DNA from: Phytophthora colocasiae
Taxonomy: Eukaryota > Oomycota > Peronosporomycetes > Peronosporales > Peronosporaceae
NCBI GenBank assembly: GCA_018806915.1
Contig: JAGKQI010000079.1
Span: 248,001-312,000 of the forward strand
Reading direction: 5' to 3'
Length of the DNA stretch: 64,000 nucleotides
Shown: positions 1-10,469 of the stretch, piece by piece
Layout: the number at the start of each line of letters is the position of its first letter
Position numbering within the stretch: the first letter of the stretch is position 1
Made by a program: the position numbers and the translations under genes
The notes under the pieces: model-generated
Databases searched by the model: none
What the model was told of the DNA's origin: nothing
What the model saw: the letters and a program-made list of their open reading frames with translations, nothing else

Positions 1-687
1 ACTACCACGAAGATACTCAGATACTTGAAGGACAGTGCGCGGTTGTCCACACTTTTGAACAGGAAACCCCAGCACAGACCTCCAATGTTACCACCAGCAC
101 CAACAATGCCCGATGTTGCACCTGTATATTCAGGTAGGACGTAGAGAACAATCCTGTACGTTGTGCCTGTAGACGCCTGTACGAAGAAACTAAAGACAAC
201 GAGCAACGGGACGCTCGCAGCAGAGAACATGACGGACGACCAGTACGCAGTGGCTACGAAGGACGAGCCAGCCAACGAGGCCAGACGAACCGGCCATGAA
301 GCCACTGTAATTGACAGCGAAAGCAGCTGAGGCCACAGGTAGAGCATCCAGTACAAGTAGAACGCTCCCCATGATGGTACTAGCCACCGACACGATGTTG
401 GGGTTGCTCACTTGATTGGGGGTGAGCTTGAGCTGCTTCTTTATCGTGGGCATCAGTGGTGGAATGGAGAACCAACCGAAGAACGCGATGAAGAACGACA
501 GCCAGGAGAAGTGGAACGCACGCATGTGAGGTCGAGCCATACTGAAGAGCTTGATCTCCGTCGCGCGGTCGGCTTGTTCCGGGTCAGTTTTGATATTGAA
601 ACTCGTGCGCCGACGGAACCCCCCAGTCTCGGTCTCATTGGGTGTCTGTAGCTCAACGTGGTAAGTGGCCATTGCTGTTGAAGGCAC
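1..687 (-). pseudogene. NRT2 nitrate transporter pseudogene with internal deletions
   Basis: Remnant of an NRT2 (nitrate/nitrite porter, MFS) gene read on the minus strand. The first 95 or so residues match the neighbouring transporters, including the conserved RPHMRAFHFSWLSFF block at the start of TM1. The sequence then jumps from the STIMG stretch straight to VLLVLDALPVASA, so the TM2 segment with the GPLCDR motif is gone. After the YWSSVMFS stretch a second, larger deletion of roughly 200 codons joins directly to the SVPLLVVF region of TM10, and the reading frame shifts. The C-terminal part (positions 1 to about 230) still encodes the GAGGNIGG signature and an FKYLSIFVV-like end that runs off the window edge. 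It cannot make a functional 12-TM carrier. The upstream Met at 687 or the next one at 672 could be the original start. Confidence 0.88.
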
Positions 688-1014
688 CTACGAATTAGAC
701 AGCAGAAAGGAAAGTGATCGAGTCGCTCTTATCCATGAGACTGGAGACCAAGTAATGTGCACTTTCGCCCGTTTCGCTAGCTTATCGTCGTCTCGCTGAA
801 CTCTCAAGCTACAATAGACGATAGAAGTGCTGGGGACACTGCATCCGTCATCGCTGTATCGCTGAACCCCAACCTAGTGGTGCAGCAATCAATGCAAGGA
901 CGATGTCGTCGGAAATAACTGCGCGTTTCAATGTTTAGTGCCAAGACCCACCAGGGGAACTTCGCTAAGAACTGCTGACACGTTACGGTCACAATAACAT
1001 TTATTTTGACACTT
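688..1014. other. Intergenic spacer between NRT2 pseudogene and NRT2 gene
   Basis: About 330 bases separate the start of the NRT2 pseudogene from the stop codon of the next NRT2 gene on the same strand. I see no credible coding region here. It should hold the 3' end of the right-hand gene and the old promoter of the pseudogene. Confidence 0.5.
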
Positions 1015-2670
1015 TCACACGTAAAACGCTTGTACTGTTTGCTCTGTATGACGTCGGGAGTACCTTGAAGGTTCTTTGCTCCAAAGCGAACGCTCGCCTT
1101 TCACCTGAATAAAAGCCGAAGAAACAGCAGAAGTCATGACGATCAAACTCAAATATCGAAAAGCCAATTGTCGTTCTGGCATGACCTTGAATAGAAATCC
1201 CCACACGAGACCACCCATATTCCCTCCTGCACCAACGATCCCAGACGCTACTCCCATGTAGTCGGGGCTAATATAAGGCACAATTCCATACGTTGTGCCG
1301 GTCGCGGCTTGCGTAAAGAAACCAAAAATCACCAAGCAAGGAACACTCCACTCGATCAGGTGCATGTGACTGTAGATGAACAGGAAGATGGCTTGGCCTG
1401 CGAGGCACACGAGTTGAGCTGCGATTCGGCCTTTCATATCCCATTTGCGGTTGCAAATATCCGAGACGTAGCCACCAATAGCACGGGCAAAGATGCACAT
1501 GAGTCCGAAGCACGAGGAAATGAGGCTGGATGTAGTTTGGGTCAGGACCCGGCAATTGGTCTCGTCCTGGTCAGGATCGCATTCGGAGCGCTTGAAATCT
1601 TCGTAGTAGTATAAACTCAGTACGTTTTGTACTTGGATCTCCACGCCAAAGCTGCACGCGTACTGAAACGCGAGAATCCACGCTGTTGGTTGCTTGGCGA
1701 CGGTCACAAATGCGTGAACCATGTCGGCCTTAGGTTTTTCAGCCATCGCGTGGGTTTTCTTCATTTCCACGTAGTTTCCTTGCGGACAGTCGTCCGAGAA
1801 ATTGTAAGTACAAACACCGACAATTACCATCAATATAGCTGGAAACAACAGCGTTAATCTCCAACCAACGTCCTCTGACACTTCTCCTTGCCACGTTACC
1901 AGGTCAAACACCAACGGAGTGAGGAGATACGTCGCACCAGCTCCTAGATTCCCCCAACCGGCAGCAATGGCGTTCGCACTACCCACTACCTCCTTTGAGA
2001 ACATCGTGGACGTCCAGTACGTCGTAGATACGAAGGAGCAACCCAGAAATCCAATGAAGAACCGGACGCACAAGAATCCCACATAGTCGAACGCCAACGC
2101 AGCAGAAGCTACTGGGAGCGCTCCAAGTACTAGAAGCACCGCCTGAACAGTACGAGCCCCACATCGATCACACAAAGGTCCGATCACGAGTCTTCCAACG
2201 ACTGTACTTGCTAGTGAAAGGATATTCGAGTTGTCCACTTGATCTTGCGTGAGTTTAAGCTGTTTCTTGATAGTAGGCAGTAGTGGGGGGATGGAGAACC
2301 ACCCGAAGAACGCGACGAAGAAGGAGAACCAGGAGAAGTGGAACGCGCGCATGTGAGGTCGTGCGAAGCTCAAAAGCCGGATCTCCGTCGCTCTGTCCGC
2401 TTGCAACGGGTCTGTGAAGAGGTTGAAGGACGGACGGTTGGACGAATTCACGCGGTGATGGAAACCCCGCCGCTGGGACGAAGTACTGGAGGCACATTGA
2501 TAACTTGGTTTAGTATCGGGAAGCTCCAAGTCCACGACGGTGATAGTTCGTGTGCGTTCTCGCTGTCTGTCCTGGGGGAAAGCTTCAAAGCCTTGTAGAG
2601 ACGCAGCAAATGCCGGATGAACTAACGACGGCTGTCGACTGTTTCCTCTTGAATTAAAGGTGAAATCCAT
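1015..2670 (-). CDS. NRT2: High-affinity nitrate transporter NRT2 (MFS, NNP family), copy 1
   Basis: Plasma-membrane proton-coupled nitrate/nitrite transporter of 551 residues, intact and intronless. An N-terminal hydrophilic tail of about 110 residues precedes the first membrane segment. The NNP-family signatures are present: the TM2 region GRLVIGPLCDRCGAR, the TM5 motif AAGWGNLGAG, the TM8 stretch FARAIGGYVSD and the TM11 motif GAGGNMGG. Arginines in the TM2 and TM8 motifs correspond to the nitrate-binding pair known from the NarK/NrtA family. The gene is head-to-head with the next NRT2 across about 790 bp, which suggests shared regulation. Its 3' end faces the NRT2 pseudogene. The protein is clearly diverged from the other copies, for example Cys in place of Tyr in the CDRCGAR loop. 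Confidence in the family is very high; the exact start could lie downstream because the N-terminal tail is poorly conserved. Confidence 0.95.
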   Translation of the reverse strand: MDFTFNSRGNSRQPSLVHPAFAASLQGFEAFPQDRQRERTRTITVVDLELPDTKPSYQCASSTSSQRRGFHHRVNSSNRPSFNLFTDPLQADRATEIRLLSFARPHMRAFHFSWFSFFVAFFGWFSIPPLLPTIKKQLKLTQDQVDNSNILSLASTVVGRLVIGPLCDRCGARTVQAVLLVLGALPVASAALAFDYVGFLCVRFFIGFLGCSFVSTTYWTSTMFSKEVVGSANAIAAGWGNLGAGATYLLTPLVFDLVTWQGEVSEDVGWRLTLLFPAILMVIVGVCTYNFSDDCPQGNYVEMKKTHAMAEKPKADMVHAFVTVAKQPTAWILAFQYACSFGVEIQVQNVLSLYYYEDFKRSECDPDQDETNCRVLTQTTSSLISSCFGLMCIFARAIGGYVSDICNRKWDMKGRIAAQLVCLAGQAIFLFIYSHMHLIEWSVPCLVIFGFFTQAATGTTYGIVPYISPDYMGVASGIVGAGGNMGGLVWGFLFKVMPERQLAFRYLSLIVMTSAVSSAFIQVKGERSLWSKEPSRYSRRHTEQTVQAFYV

Positions 2671-3461
2671 AGCTAGCGACGTTCAAGTGCGTGACTGACG
2701 AAACCTTGCAGAGTGAGTGACCGACATCGACGAAAACCTCCACGCTACATTTCTATCTGGGTTCAACCTGGACTTCGTCAATTTCTCGACAGCCATGAAA
2801 AGCTCGAAGGAAAAAGACCCCTCAAGCTTCTCGACTGAACTTCTATTGAATGAAGTCGGAACGGATCCGGTTTCTCCTCGACGCCGCTAACGAAAACGAC
2901 TTAATTAAGAGGTTGCAGTATAACAAATGCCTCTCTACTATCGACACTTGATAGTAAGATTGAACGTCCATACAATCCGGCTTGCCATTAAAAAATACAT
3001 GTCATTAATATGTTTCTGAAAGTAATACGTTTAGAGAATCTTCAGCTCGCATTCTTTTTCCAACGAGATCATGGATTTCACTCGTAATTTCATGCCGACT
3101 TTCGAGCTTGCACTACACTACCAGCGGCCAAACCACTTTGCTTGACCGACTACTGAGAGTCTATCAGTGAGAGAAGTCGAAAGCCTCAAGGCATTGGGAC
3201 AGACGCACTGGGTAAAGTATTCAGATCGTACAGACAAGGTCTCGATGCACGGCTGTTCAGTTCAGTTGAACTCCCAAGCCCTCTCCATTCTCGACGAGTT
3301 GCTCAGAAGTACCTCCGACCATTTCACCCTCCCCCGCAATGACGAGCTCCTCATTTCCACTATATTAATCATCCGCAGTAACACTACGATGCACCTACCA
3401 CAAAGCAGCCAAAGTGGATGACTCACTTTTACTTTGGCTTCGAACCCTCCAAAGCTCGTCG
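2671..3461. promoter_or_regulatory. Divergent NRT2/NRT2 intergenic promoter region
   Basis: The starts of two oppositely oriented NRT2 genes are separated by about 790 bp with no credible coding region. On the plus-strand side, CTCACTTTTACTTTGG (about 3422-3437) resembles the oomycete Inr and lies 25-40 nt upstream of the ATG at 3462. No comparable element is evident on the minus-strand side. Co-regulation by nitrate is an inference from the head-to-head arrangement. Confidence 0.5.
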
Positions 3462-5024
3462 ATGTCCGAGTACTTCGACGACGAGAACCCACGCCTAACC
3501 GTTCTCCCACCCGATAACGCCAAGATGACTCAATACCTCCAAGACGTGTCACTTTCAACGCCTGAAAATGGACTTCTCCAACGTCGAAGTGGAGCTTTCC
3601 AAGGCGGTCGCGAGTCCTACAACATCTCGACTGACCCGCTTCAAGCTGACAAAGCGACTGAAATTCGACTGTTCAGCTTCGAACGACCTCACATGCGAGC
3701 GTTTCACTTCTCCTGGTTGTCCTTCTTCATCGCGTTCTTCGGTTGGTTCTCCATCCCCCCACTCCTACCCACCATCAAAGAGCAGCTCCATCTGAACGAG
3801 GATCAAATCTCCAATAGCAACATCATCGCTCTGTCCAGTGCCATGCTGGGACGCCTCATAGTCGGGCCCCTGTGTGACCGGTACGGCGCTCGTGTGGTCC
3901 AGACTGTGATTCTCATTCTAGGAGCCATTCCAGTGGCCTCTGGTGCTCTAGAAAGCGACTATACTGGCTTTATGCTGGTCCGCTTCTTCACTGGACTTGT
4001 AGGCTGCACCTTCGTCGTCACTGCTTACTGGACGTCTACTATGTTCTCGAATGAAGTAGTAGGTAGTGCCAACGCTGTTGCTGCTGGTTGGGGGAATCTC
4101 GGAGCTGGTGTCGCCTACTTGGTTGCTCCACTGATTTTCGAGTTAATTACACTGAACGGTGTCGTTTCCGACGATCTCGGTTGGCGTTTAACGCTGTTGT
4201 TTCCAGCTATCATGATGGTAATTATCGGTATCTGTACCTACCTGTTCTCGGATGACTGTCCGAGAGGGAATTACGTCGACTTGAAGAAGAACCACGCGAT
4301 GGCGACTCGACCACATCGAGATCTGTACCTGGACTTTATGACAGTCGCTCGTCTTCCTGCTACATGGATTCTCGCTTTTCAATACGCTTGTTGCTTCGGA
4401 GTGGAGATTCAAGTGCACAATGTACTTAGTTTGTACTATTATGAAGATTTCGACCTGGAAAACTGTGACCCTGGGGATGGTGACGATCGTTGTCGCTTGC
4501 TTTCCCAGACGAAGGCGAGTATGATCTCTTCATGCTTCGGCTTGATGTGCATCTTTGCACGCGCAGTGGGTGGCTATTTGTCCGATGTGGCAAACCGCCA
4601 CTTTGAAATGAAAGGGAGAATTGTGGTTCAGTGTGGAATGTTGACGGGGGAAGCAGTTTTCCTCTTCATCTTCAGCCAAATCCGTGTTTTGGAGTGGAGT
4701 ATCCCGCTTTTGGTAACATTCGGTATCTTTGTGCAGGCCTGCACTGGTAGTACGTATGGTATCGTACCATATATCGCTCCGAGACACACAGGAGTTGCTG
4801 CTGGTATTGTTGGGGCTGGGGGAAATATGGGTGGGCTGGCGTGGGGCTTTTTGTTCAAGGCAGTAGGCAGTCGAGCCTTGTCGTTCCAGTACTTAAGCTT
4901 CATTGTTGCTGGAGCTGCGCTGACTTGTGCCGGGATACAAATTGAGGGCGAAAGTAACTTGTGGACGCGTGAATTTCCATCAACCACAACTTTTAAAGCC
5001 GACCATTCCCAAAACTATCCATGA
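3462..5024 (+). CDS. NRT2: High-affinity nitrate transporter NRT2, copy 2
   Basis: NNP-family MFS nitrate transporter, intronless, 520 residues from the ATG at 3462. An in-frame ATG at 3414 would give 536 residues, but an Inr-like element at 3420-3437 lies between the two, so the downstream start is preferred. Visible motifs are RPHMRAFHFSWLSFF at the first membrane segment, GRLIVGPLCDRYGAR in TM2, AAGWGNLGAG in TM5, FARAVGGYLSD in TM8 and GAGGNMGG in TM11. The central loop carries the FSDDCPRGNY block seen in all NRT2 copies here. A piggyBac element lies only 98 bp beyond the stop codon, so the native 3' UTR or terminator may have been altered. Confidence 0.95.
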   Translation: MSEYFDDENPRLTVLPPDNAKMTQYLQDVSLSTPENGLLQRRSGAFQGGRESYNISTDPLQADKATEIRLFSFERPHMRAFHFSWLSFFIAFFGWFSIPPLLPTIKEQLHLNEDQISNSNIIALSSAMLGRLIVGPLCDRYGARVVQTVILILGAIPVASGALESDYTGFMLVRFFTGLVGCTFVVTAYWTSTMFSNEVVGSANAVAAGWGNLGAGVAYLVAPLIFELITLNGVVSDDLGWRLTLLFPAIMMVIIGICTYLFSDDCPRGNYVDLKKNHAMATRPHRDLYLDFMTVARLPATWILAFQYACCFGVEIQVHNVLSLYYYEDFDLENCDPGDGDDRCRLLSQTKASMISSCFGLMCIFARAVGGYLSDVANRHFEMKGRIVVQCGMLTGEAVFLFIFSQIRVLEWSIPLLVTFGIFVQACTGSTYGIVPYIAPRHTGVAAGIVGAGGNMGGLAWGFLFKAVGSRALSFQYLSFIVAGAALTCAGIQIEGESNLWTREFPSTTTFKADHSQNYP

Positions 5025-5121
5025 TACCAAGCTCTTTTGTGTTATCCTTGACGTTCGTACAAAACGAACATCAGCAAGGGTAGTCGAATGCAAGAGCCTG
5101 TGTGATACCAAAGAACGAAGC

Positions 5122-7982
5122 TTAACCCTTTAGCTACCGGTCAGCATAGGGGTCCACTGAGACCCGTACCAAAGTCAACTCTCAAATCTAATTGGTTATA
5201 AATGCGCCTGCTTTAGGGAAAGGTCACCAGTGAGTCACGGAAGAGGTCCATTGAGACCTCTACCGCGTGTTAGCCAGGCCGCTAAATTCTGACCGACAGA
5301 GCTATATAAGCGTCAAACAGGTTTTCATCGAGCTTCGTGCACATCAACCCGAGCAACGACATGGATGCGCAGGACAGCGTAGAATGGGACGCTCTTGAGC
5401 AGCAGGGCTACCACATTGACAACATCGCGGTGGAGGCTCTAGTAGACGACTGGGATAGGACCCTACAAGAAGAGTATCAGCACGAGCTCGATCTTGAGCA
5501 CGGTTCCGACGCTCAACAGAGTGTATCTGACACGCAGAACTGTATTGACGAATTTCAGCAGGCTGTTGATGCCTTCTTGAGCAACGCCGACGGCGTTTCA
5601 CAACGATCAGCTCTTGAAGTCACTGGCGTTCACACTCAAAGCGTTCATGCACTCAGCTCACTCGGCAGCGCGTACATGGACTCCCTGAACATGCAGAATG
5701 GCCTTCATATTGTCGCCCCAGCGAGAGTAAGTAAGCCTACCGTGATAACGCAGAATATGGGCTGTTCTCTTTGTTTGTGACGGCGGCATTTAGGCGGAGT
5801 CTACTTACATGGACATCTGACGTGCTAGCTTCCAAAGGACTGCCAAAACTAACGGAAATGAGTTCAACGCCTACTGTGGATTGGAGATCGCCATGAGTAT
5901 CTGCCTCTCAGCGATATTGCTGAGTATTGGTCTGAGAGTCGCTTTCAGGTCAATCTGCGTTCAAGGAAACCATGGCGAGAACAAGATTTCAGAATATCAG
6001 ATCGGCATTGCAGTTTCACGCCCTGGGGATCCAACACTCGTCAAGCAACGCGATCCGCTATGGCACAGCCGCACAATTCTAAACCATTTCCAGAAGCAGT
6101 TTGCGGCATTTGCAGTTCCTACTGGGGTAAGCAGCATCGACGAAATGACTGTCGCAACCAAAGCACGCTCGAGAGCGCGGACATACATGCCTTCTAAACC
6201 TGATAAATACGGTATCCGATTTTACGCAGTCGTCGGCTGGGATGCTCTGTATGTCCACAGCCTCTGGGATAACGCTTCTGGAAACGCGCTGCAGTTCAGT
6301 CCAGCTCAGCGATACACAGAGCAGTTCCCGCACTTCGTACTTCACTGTATAACACTCTGCGGCGCAACGACATTGATGTGAACCCTACTCGGCGACGGCG
6401 CTGTGGTTAGCAATGGTGGGGCACCAAACGAAACTGCTACGTTCTCCAAGCGGCTATCGACTTACTGTATCCGACAATTTCTACACGAGGCATACATTTG
6501 CCAAGGCGATCTTAGCATTCACCGACGGTGAAATGCACACCATCGGCACTGTGCGGCTCAATCTGATCGACAAATGGAACAAACCGGCGGTTGAGTCAGC
6601 CATATTGCGAGTAAACAAAGCTGAGCGTGGTGAGTGGGAGCTGGTATCCGCTGTGGATCTTGAATCGAGTGGAAAAAGAAGGAAGCAGATCACAACAAAG
6701 CACAAAAACGCCTCCCAAAATCTCGACAGACACCATTTCGACCTAATTTAGAGCTAGCGGATCGAGCTGGCTACATCGTCTACAAGGACCGCAAGGTGGT
6801 GATCTTCTACAGCAATGATCTGCGAGCAACTCCGTCAACAAGAACCCTAAGCGGAAGTACTCAGGAGGCGGTGGCATGCTGTCATGGTCTGTACCCGATC
6901 CAACGTTGGACCGACGACCGCGTCATGCACAGACGGATATTCATGGCGCCTACGGGGATAGCTGTGTACAACCGCTTCATGAACGGTGTTGATCGCGTGG
7001 ATCAGCTCCGTGCAACTAATCCGAACAGACGCCGTGAGAAGCGTCTCGACATGACACTGTTCACGTGGCTTCTTGACATGGCGACAATAAATGCTTTCGC
7101 TTTGATGAAGAAAACGGAGGCAACCGCCCGACGCTGCGCGAGTTCAAAAGGCGGATTGCTGACAGCCTGACGAGCAACGAGAAGGCGGCTCGGCGCCTGA
7201 AGGTACGCCGTGAGCAGAAGAGAAAACGCGTTGACCTTGACGACGTTGTTGAGCAGACGCCTCGCCACATATCATCACTCCGAACTCTACAACAAACAGT
7301 AACGGTAAGCCTGGCGTTACTTGTGTAGCCTCAGAGGGCTAGCAAAAAGTCACGGTACGGATGTACCAAATGTGAGCGAGGGTTTCGCGTCGAGTGCTTT
7401 AGTGCATTTCACTACCAAGATGTATTCAGGGGCAATCTCCAGCTGCGCGACGCACTGGATGCTGTTTGCCGCGCCGGAACCGATGATCCTGTAGCATTTA
7501 CACGCAAACGAGCAAATAAGTCAATCACTAGTGTAGAGGAGTTGACTCTGCCAACAGCTTGAATACAACTTACATCTTTTGCGTCCGGCCAACGCTGGTT
7601 TAGCTCTCTAGTGATGCATGTTGGAACTTCACCACTCAATCTCCCGTGCTTCCAGTACATGTACAGTCGGCGTAACGCTGTACGGATGACTCGACCTCGC
7701 TGCCGTCGACGTATCAGCTTCACTTCCAACCGTGCACCTGCCTCTGTGAGCTCGCTACCAACATGCTCCCAGTCGCACACCGACGCTCCGCACCTCCCGC
7801 ACATGCTCTCGAAGTCTTCCATTCGCTCTCCAACGTCGGGAAATCTATTTTAAGAGGAATCTCAATGTGAAAGGTAGGCAGTGCGATCTCATTGGTTTGA
7901 AAAATCAAAATGAACACATTTGATTCGTTCTAGAAGGGGTCTGACCGGACCCCTTAAAATGGCACGGTAGTTAAAGGGTTAA
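5122..7982 (+). mobile_element. piggyBac-family DNA transposon with TTAA target duplication
   Basis: The element is bounded by TTAA at 5122-5125 and TTAA at 7979-7982, the diagnostic piggyBac target duplication. The terminal inverted repeats begin CCCTTTAGCTACCG on the left and, in complement, CCCTTTAACTACCG on the right. Subterminal motifs containing GGGGTC and GACCCC occur near both ends (5147-5172 and 7936-7952) as short hairpins. The interior codes for a broken piggyBac transposase. A minus-strand ORF of 136 codons (7412-7822) overlaps the transposase 3' end; I cannot assign it and it may be chance. The element sits between the second NRT2 gene and the DIRS element. Confidence 0.9.
5361..7562 (+). 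pseudogene. piggyBac transposase (DDE_Tnp_1_7), frameshifted
   Basis: Coding remnant spread over three frames. The first part (5361-5780) is an acidic N-terminal region. At 5821-6000 a sequence like NEFNAYCGLEIAM changes frame to DIAEYWSESRF, typical of the piggyBac core. The stretch SIDEMTVATKARSRARTYMP with KPDKYGIRF (about 6136-6215) is the conserved catalytic-domain block. SDNFYTRHTFAKAIL (about 6470-6515) and YNRFMNGVDRVDQLR (about 6967-7011) follow, each in another frame. The C-terminal zinc finger reads CTKCERGF then CFSAFH (7362-7415). Some frame changes lie beside GTAAG-like donors (5726, 7299), so short introns could explain a few, but the break inside the IAEYWS block is a true indel. 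The transposase is judged inactive. Confidence 0.8.
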
Positions 7983-8287
7983 ACTGATAAAGAAAACGGA
8001 GAAGTGCTATCCATCAAATGGTGTTTTTGTAGAGGTACGATGGAAAGACGTTTTTTCCGGAAGGCTAGCTGCGCCGGCATACTGCTATAGCACCACATGC
8101 TCAGGTTTGTCACCGTCTGCGAGTGAACTGAGATCGGGAAGTGGAGACTCAACATCAACTTCAAGTACACTCGCCGGAGCAACGTGAGAACGCATCGCAG
8201 TACAACCAGCACGGACAGTCTCCTCACTTTCAAATTTACAAGTTCGAGTTCAAGTATCAACCAACAAAAAAAAACAACTTTACTTGC

Positions 8288-10363
8288 ATGACCATCATGC
8301 CCGCTCAAGTCGCCCTACTGTTCCCTGAGGATGTACCCCAAGAAGCAAACGGTCAACTAGCGGCGCCGACCTACGCCGAAATATTCGACGACTCTGAGCC
8401 CGAACGGGTTTGCGTACGCACCCTTGCAACATCAAATGAGGACGACTTGCAACCGCAGTGGGAGGCCTGGCTACCTCGCTCCATCGCATTCCGTCGTCTG
8501 GTGTGGTCGGCTGAGCCGTCGTCCGGCGGTGCAGGGAACCTCCTCTGGAGAGCGGTGGTTCTACAGGGACCAAGTGGGCCGATTTACGGCCAGGTCATCG
8601 AGTACAAGGGATCAACTGTGTCGATCCGTTCGATGTCAGGGATCACCTCGTCGCCAGCCGCCACTGTCGACGAGATTGCTCCAGTCATCGCAATCCTGCT
8701 CTTCAAGGCCAAACTCACCCGTCGTGCACGAGCCGATACCAGCAGCGCTCATGGATTGATTCTTGACCGCCTCTTGGGTCAAAACGGAACGACTGCAACT
8801 CGTTCGGTTCGCCAATTGCTAGCCGGTATCGTGCCAATCGCATCGCTTCCTCGTCCGTCTGACAATATCCTCTGGCGCTGCCCACGTACGGGGTCGGATA
8901 AGACGTGCACAATAGAGCATGTGGTGAACTTTGGGTATTACCATGACGGAGAAAAAGTACCTCCTCCTTCGGTGCGCCTTGGTAGCAACTTCTGCGATGA
9001 ACCCGTGCACTCACCACCAAGGCATGAAGAGCGTCAAGAAACTACCTCGGGTACAAATACGAGAGACGATACTACCGACCGTGCTCCTCTGGCAGAGCTG
9101 CTCGACACGTTAGACCAGGCGGAGGAAACTCAGTATCCGAGTTTTGTGCGCAACCAACTCCATGACCATGATGAGACCTGCAGTAAGTCGGATGACGAGA
9201 CCTACGCGAGACCGACTATATCAGACACGACAGCAAGAAATGGCACCGCTCCATCAGCCCCGGTGCGCATTATGTCGGTCCTCGCAAATTACCCCGATCT
9301 ACTGGAGACGTACGCATCACAACTGCAACAGCTTGGCCCAGAACGGAAGCGACCTCGCCTGCACGCTATTTCAGACTCAGTCCCAGTGGTTACGCGCTAT
9401 GAGGATGCAGCAGAACGCCGGCATAGCTTCCGACCTTCTCAAGGACAACAGGCAGTGCACGAGGCAATTACGGCTAGCGAACACAGAGGTAAGTCCCCTG
9501 CACTTTTCGTGGAGTATGTCAGGTCGTCCCATGCAACCAAGTTCCTACCTCATCCTGCTATCCTGAGTCGACTGTACGACTTTCAATTTGGCGTTTGTGG
9601 ACTTTCAGTACTTCACTTTCAGCGTTTCGACCTCAGTGCCAAGCTTGAACACGCCGGGTCAAACTCCGTGAACCTCAGAAATTTTTCGGTAAAAGTGGCA
9701 CTTCCAAGCTTGCCGACGAATCCAAGCCACAGTAGCTTGTGCAACTCGCTCAGCATTCTCGGGACGTACGCCGAAGAATTCTTTGATGCGCCGACGCGAC
9801 GTCTGCTTACTTCGGCAAAGTCATTTGCAGAAGAGCTGACTGACTATGCGCCGTGGTCCCCTGACGAAGTGAAGGCCATTGCCTTCTGGTTCAGCAATGT
9901 GCTCGGGGCCTACCGACGGGCTATGGAGTTTGATATCAGTCAAGGAACGTCGACACGGTCTGAGCTCACGTGCCGATTTTGTATGCAAGATGCTGAGCTC
10001 AATGGAATGCTGTTGAAACTCTCGCGAGGTCGTGACCAAGGAATACGACGTGGTAAGAGAGACAGTCATGAGCCTCAACAGGATACATCAGACCGACCTC
10101 AATACCGAAGCAACCGTCCTAATGGCAACCAAGCTTCACGGCGCCAAGTCCCGATCGCGGTGACACAGGCTGCACCTCGCCTGAATGGCAAGCAGCTCTG
10201 CCTTCGATACATATCTATCAAAGGCTGTCCGTCAAAGGCCCCTGACCGCTGTACGTATGAGTTTCTCGGGCACTTCAATCCGGAGACGCTAGACCCGGTT
10301 GTTCGAGAGTACGTCGTGGAGAAATACGGCGGCCTCAGCTCTGAAATGAGCGATCGAGTCTGA
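8288..10363 (+). CDS. DIRS element ORF1, gag-like protein
   Basis: A 691-codon open frame from the ATG at 8288. The frame is open further upstream but without an ATG before this one. An Inr-like element, CCTCACTTTCAAATTT, lies at about 8219-8234, fitting a start at 8288. The protein is hydrophilic with no membrane segment. Near its end it has cysteines followed by a His (LCLRYISIKGCPSK, then DRCTYEFLGH), a possible CCCH-like nucleic-acid-binding finger comparable to gag proteins. Position directly before the RT ORF (106 nt gap) supports a structural role. I recognise no enzymatic domain. It is intact, unlike the recombinase downstream. Confidence 0.65.
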   Translation: MTIMPAQVALLFPEDVPQEANGQLAAPTYAEIFDDSEPERVCVRTLATSNEDDLQPQWEAWLPRSIAFRRLVWSAEPSSGGAGNLLWRAVVLQGPSGPIYGQVIEYKGSTVSIRSMSGITSSPAATVDEIAPVIAILLFKAKLTRRARADTSSAHGLILDRLLGQNGTTATRSVRQLLAGIVPIASLPRPSDNILWRCPRTGSDKTCTIEHVVNFGYYHDGEKVPPPSVRLGSNFCDEPVHSPPRHEERQETTSGTNTRDDTTDRAPLAELLDTLDQAEETQYPSFVRNQLHDHDETCSKSDDETYARPTISDTTARNGTAPSAPVRIMSVLANYPDLLETYASQLQQLGPERKRPRLHAISDSVPVVTRYEDAAERRHSFRPSQGQQAVHEAITASEHRGKSPALFVEYVRSSHATKFLPHPAILSRLYDFQFGVCGLSVLHFQRFDLSAKLEHAGSNSVNLRNFSVKVALPSLPTNPSHSSLCNSLSILGTYAEEFFDAPTRRLLTSAKSFAEELTDYAPWSPDEVKAIAFWFSNVLGAYRRAMEFDISQGTSTRSELTCRFCMQDAELNGMLLKLSRGRDQGIRRGKRDSHEPQQDTSDRPQYRSNRPNGNQASRRQVPIAVTQAAPRLNGKQLCLRYISIKGCPSKAPDRCTYEFLGHFNPETLDPVVREYVVEKYGGLSSEMSDRV

Positions 10364-10469
10364 AAAAAGGGGGTGTACCCGGACACCATCATTCAGAATA
10401 AGCCTCGCCGTTGTTAAAGAGGTTCAGGCCTGCCTAGAAGCACTGCTGCGTGCGGACGAGTCGAAGATC

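Noticed and set aside
7412..7822. 136-codon minus-strand ORF inside the piggyBac element as a second element gene
   Set aside because: It overlaps the transposase zinc finger on the other strand and shows no recognisable family; kept only as a note.
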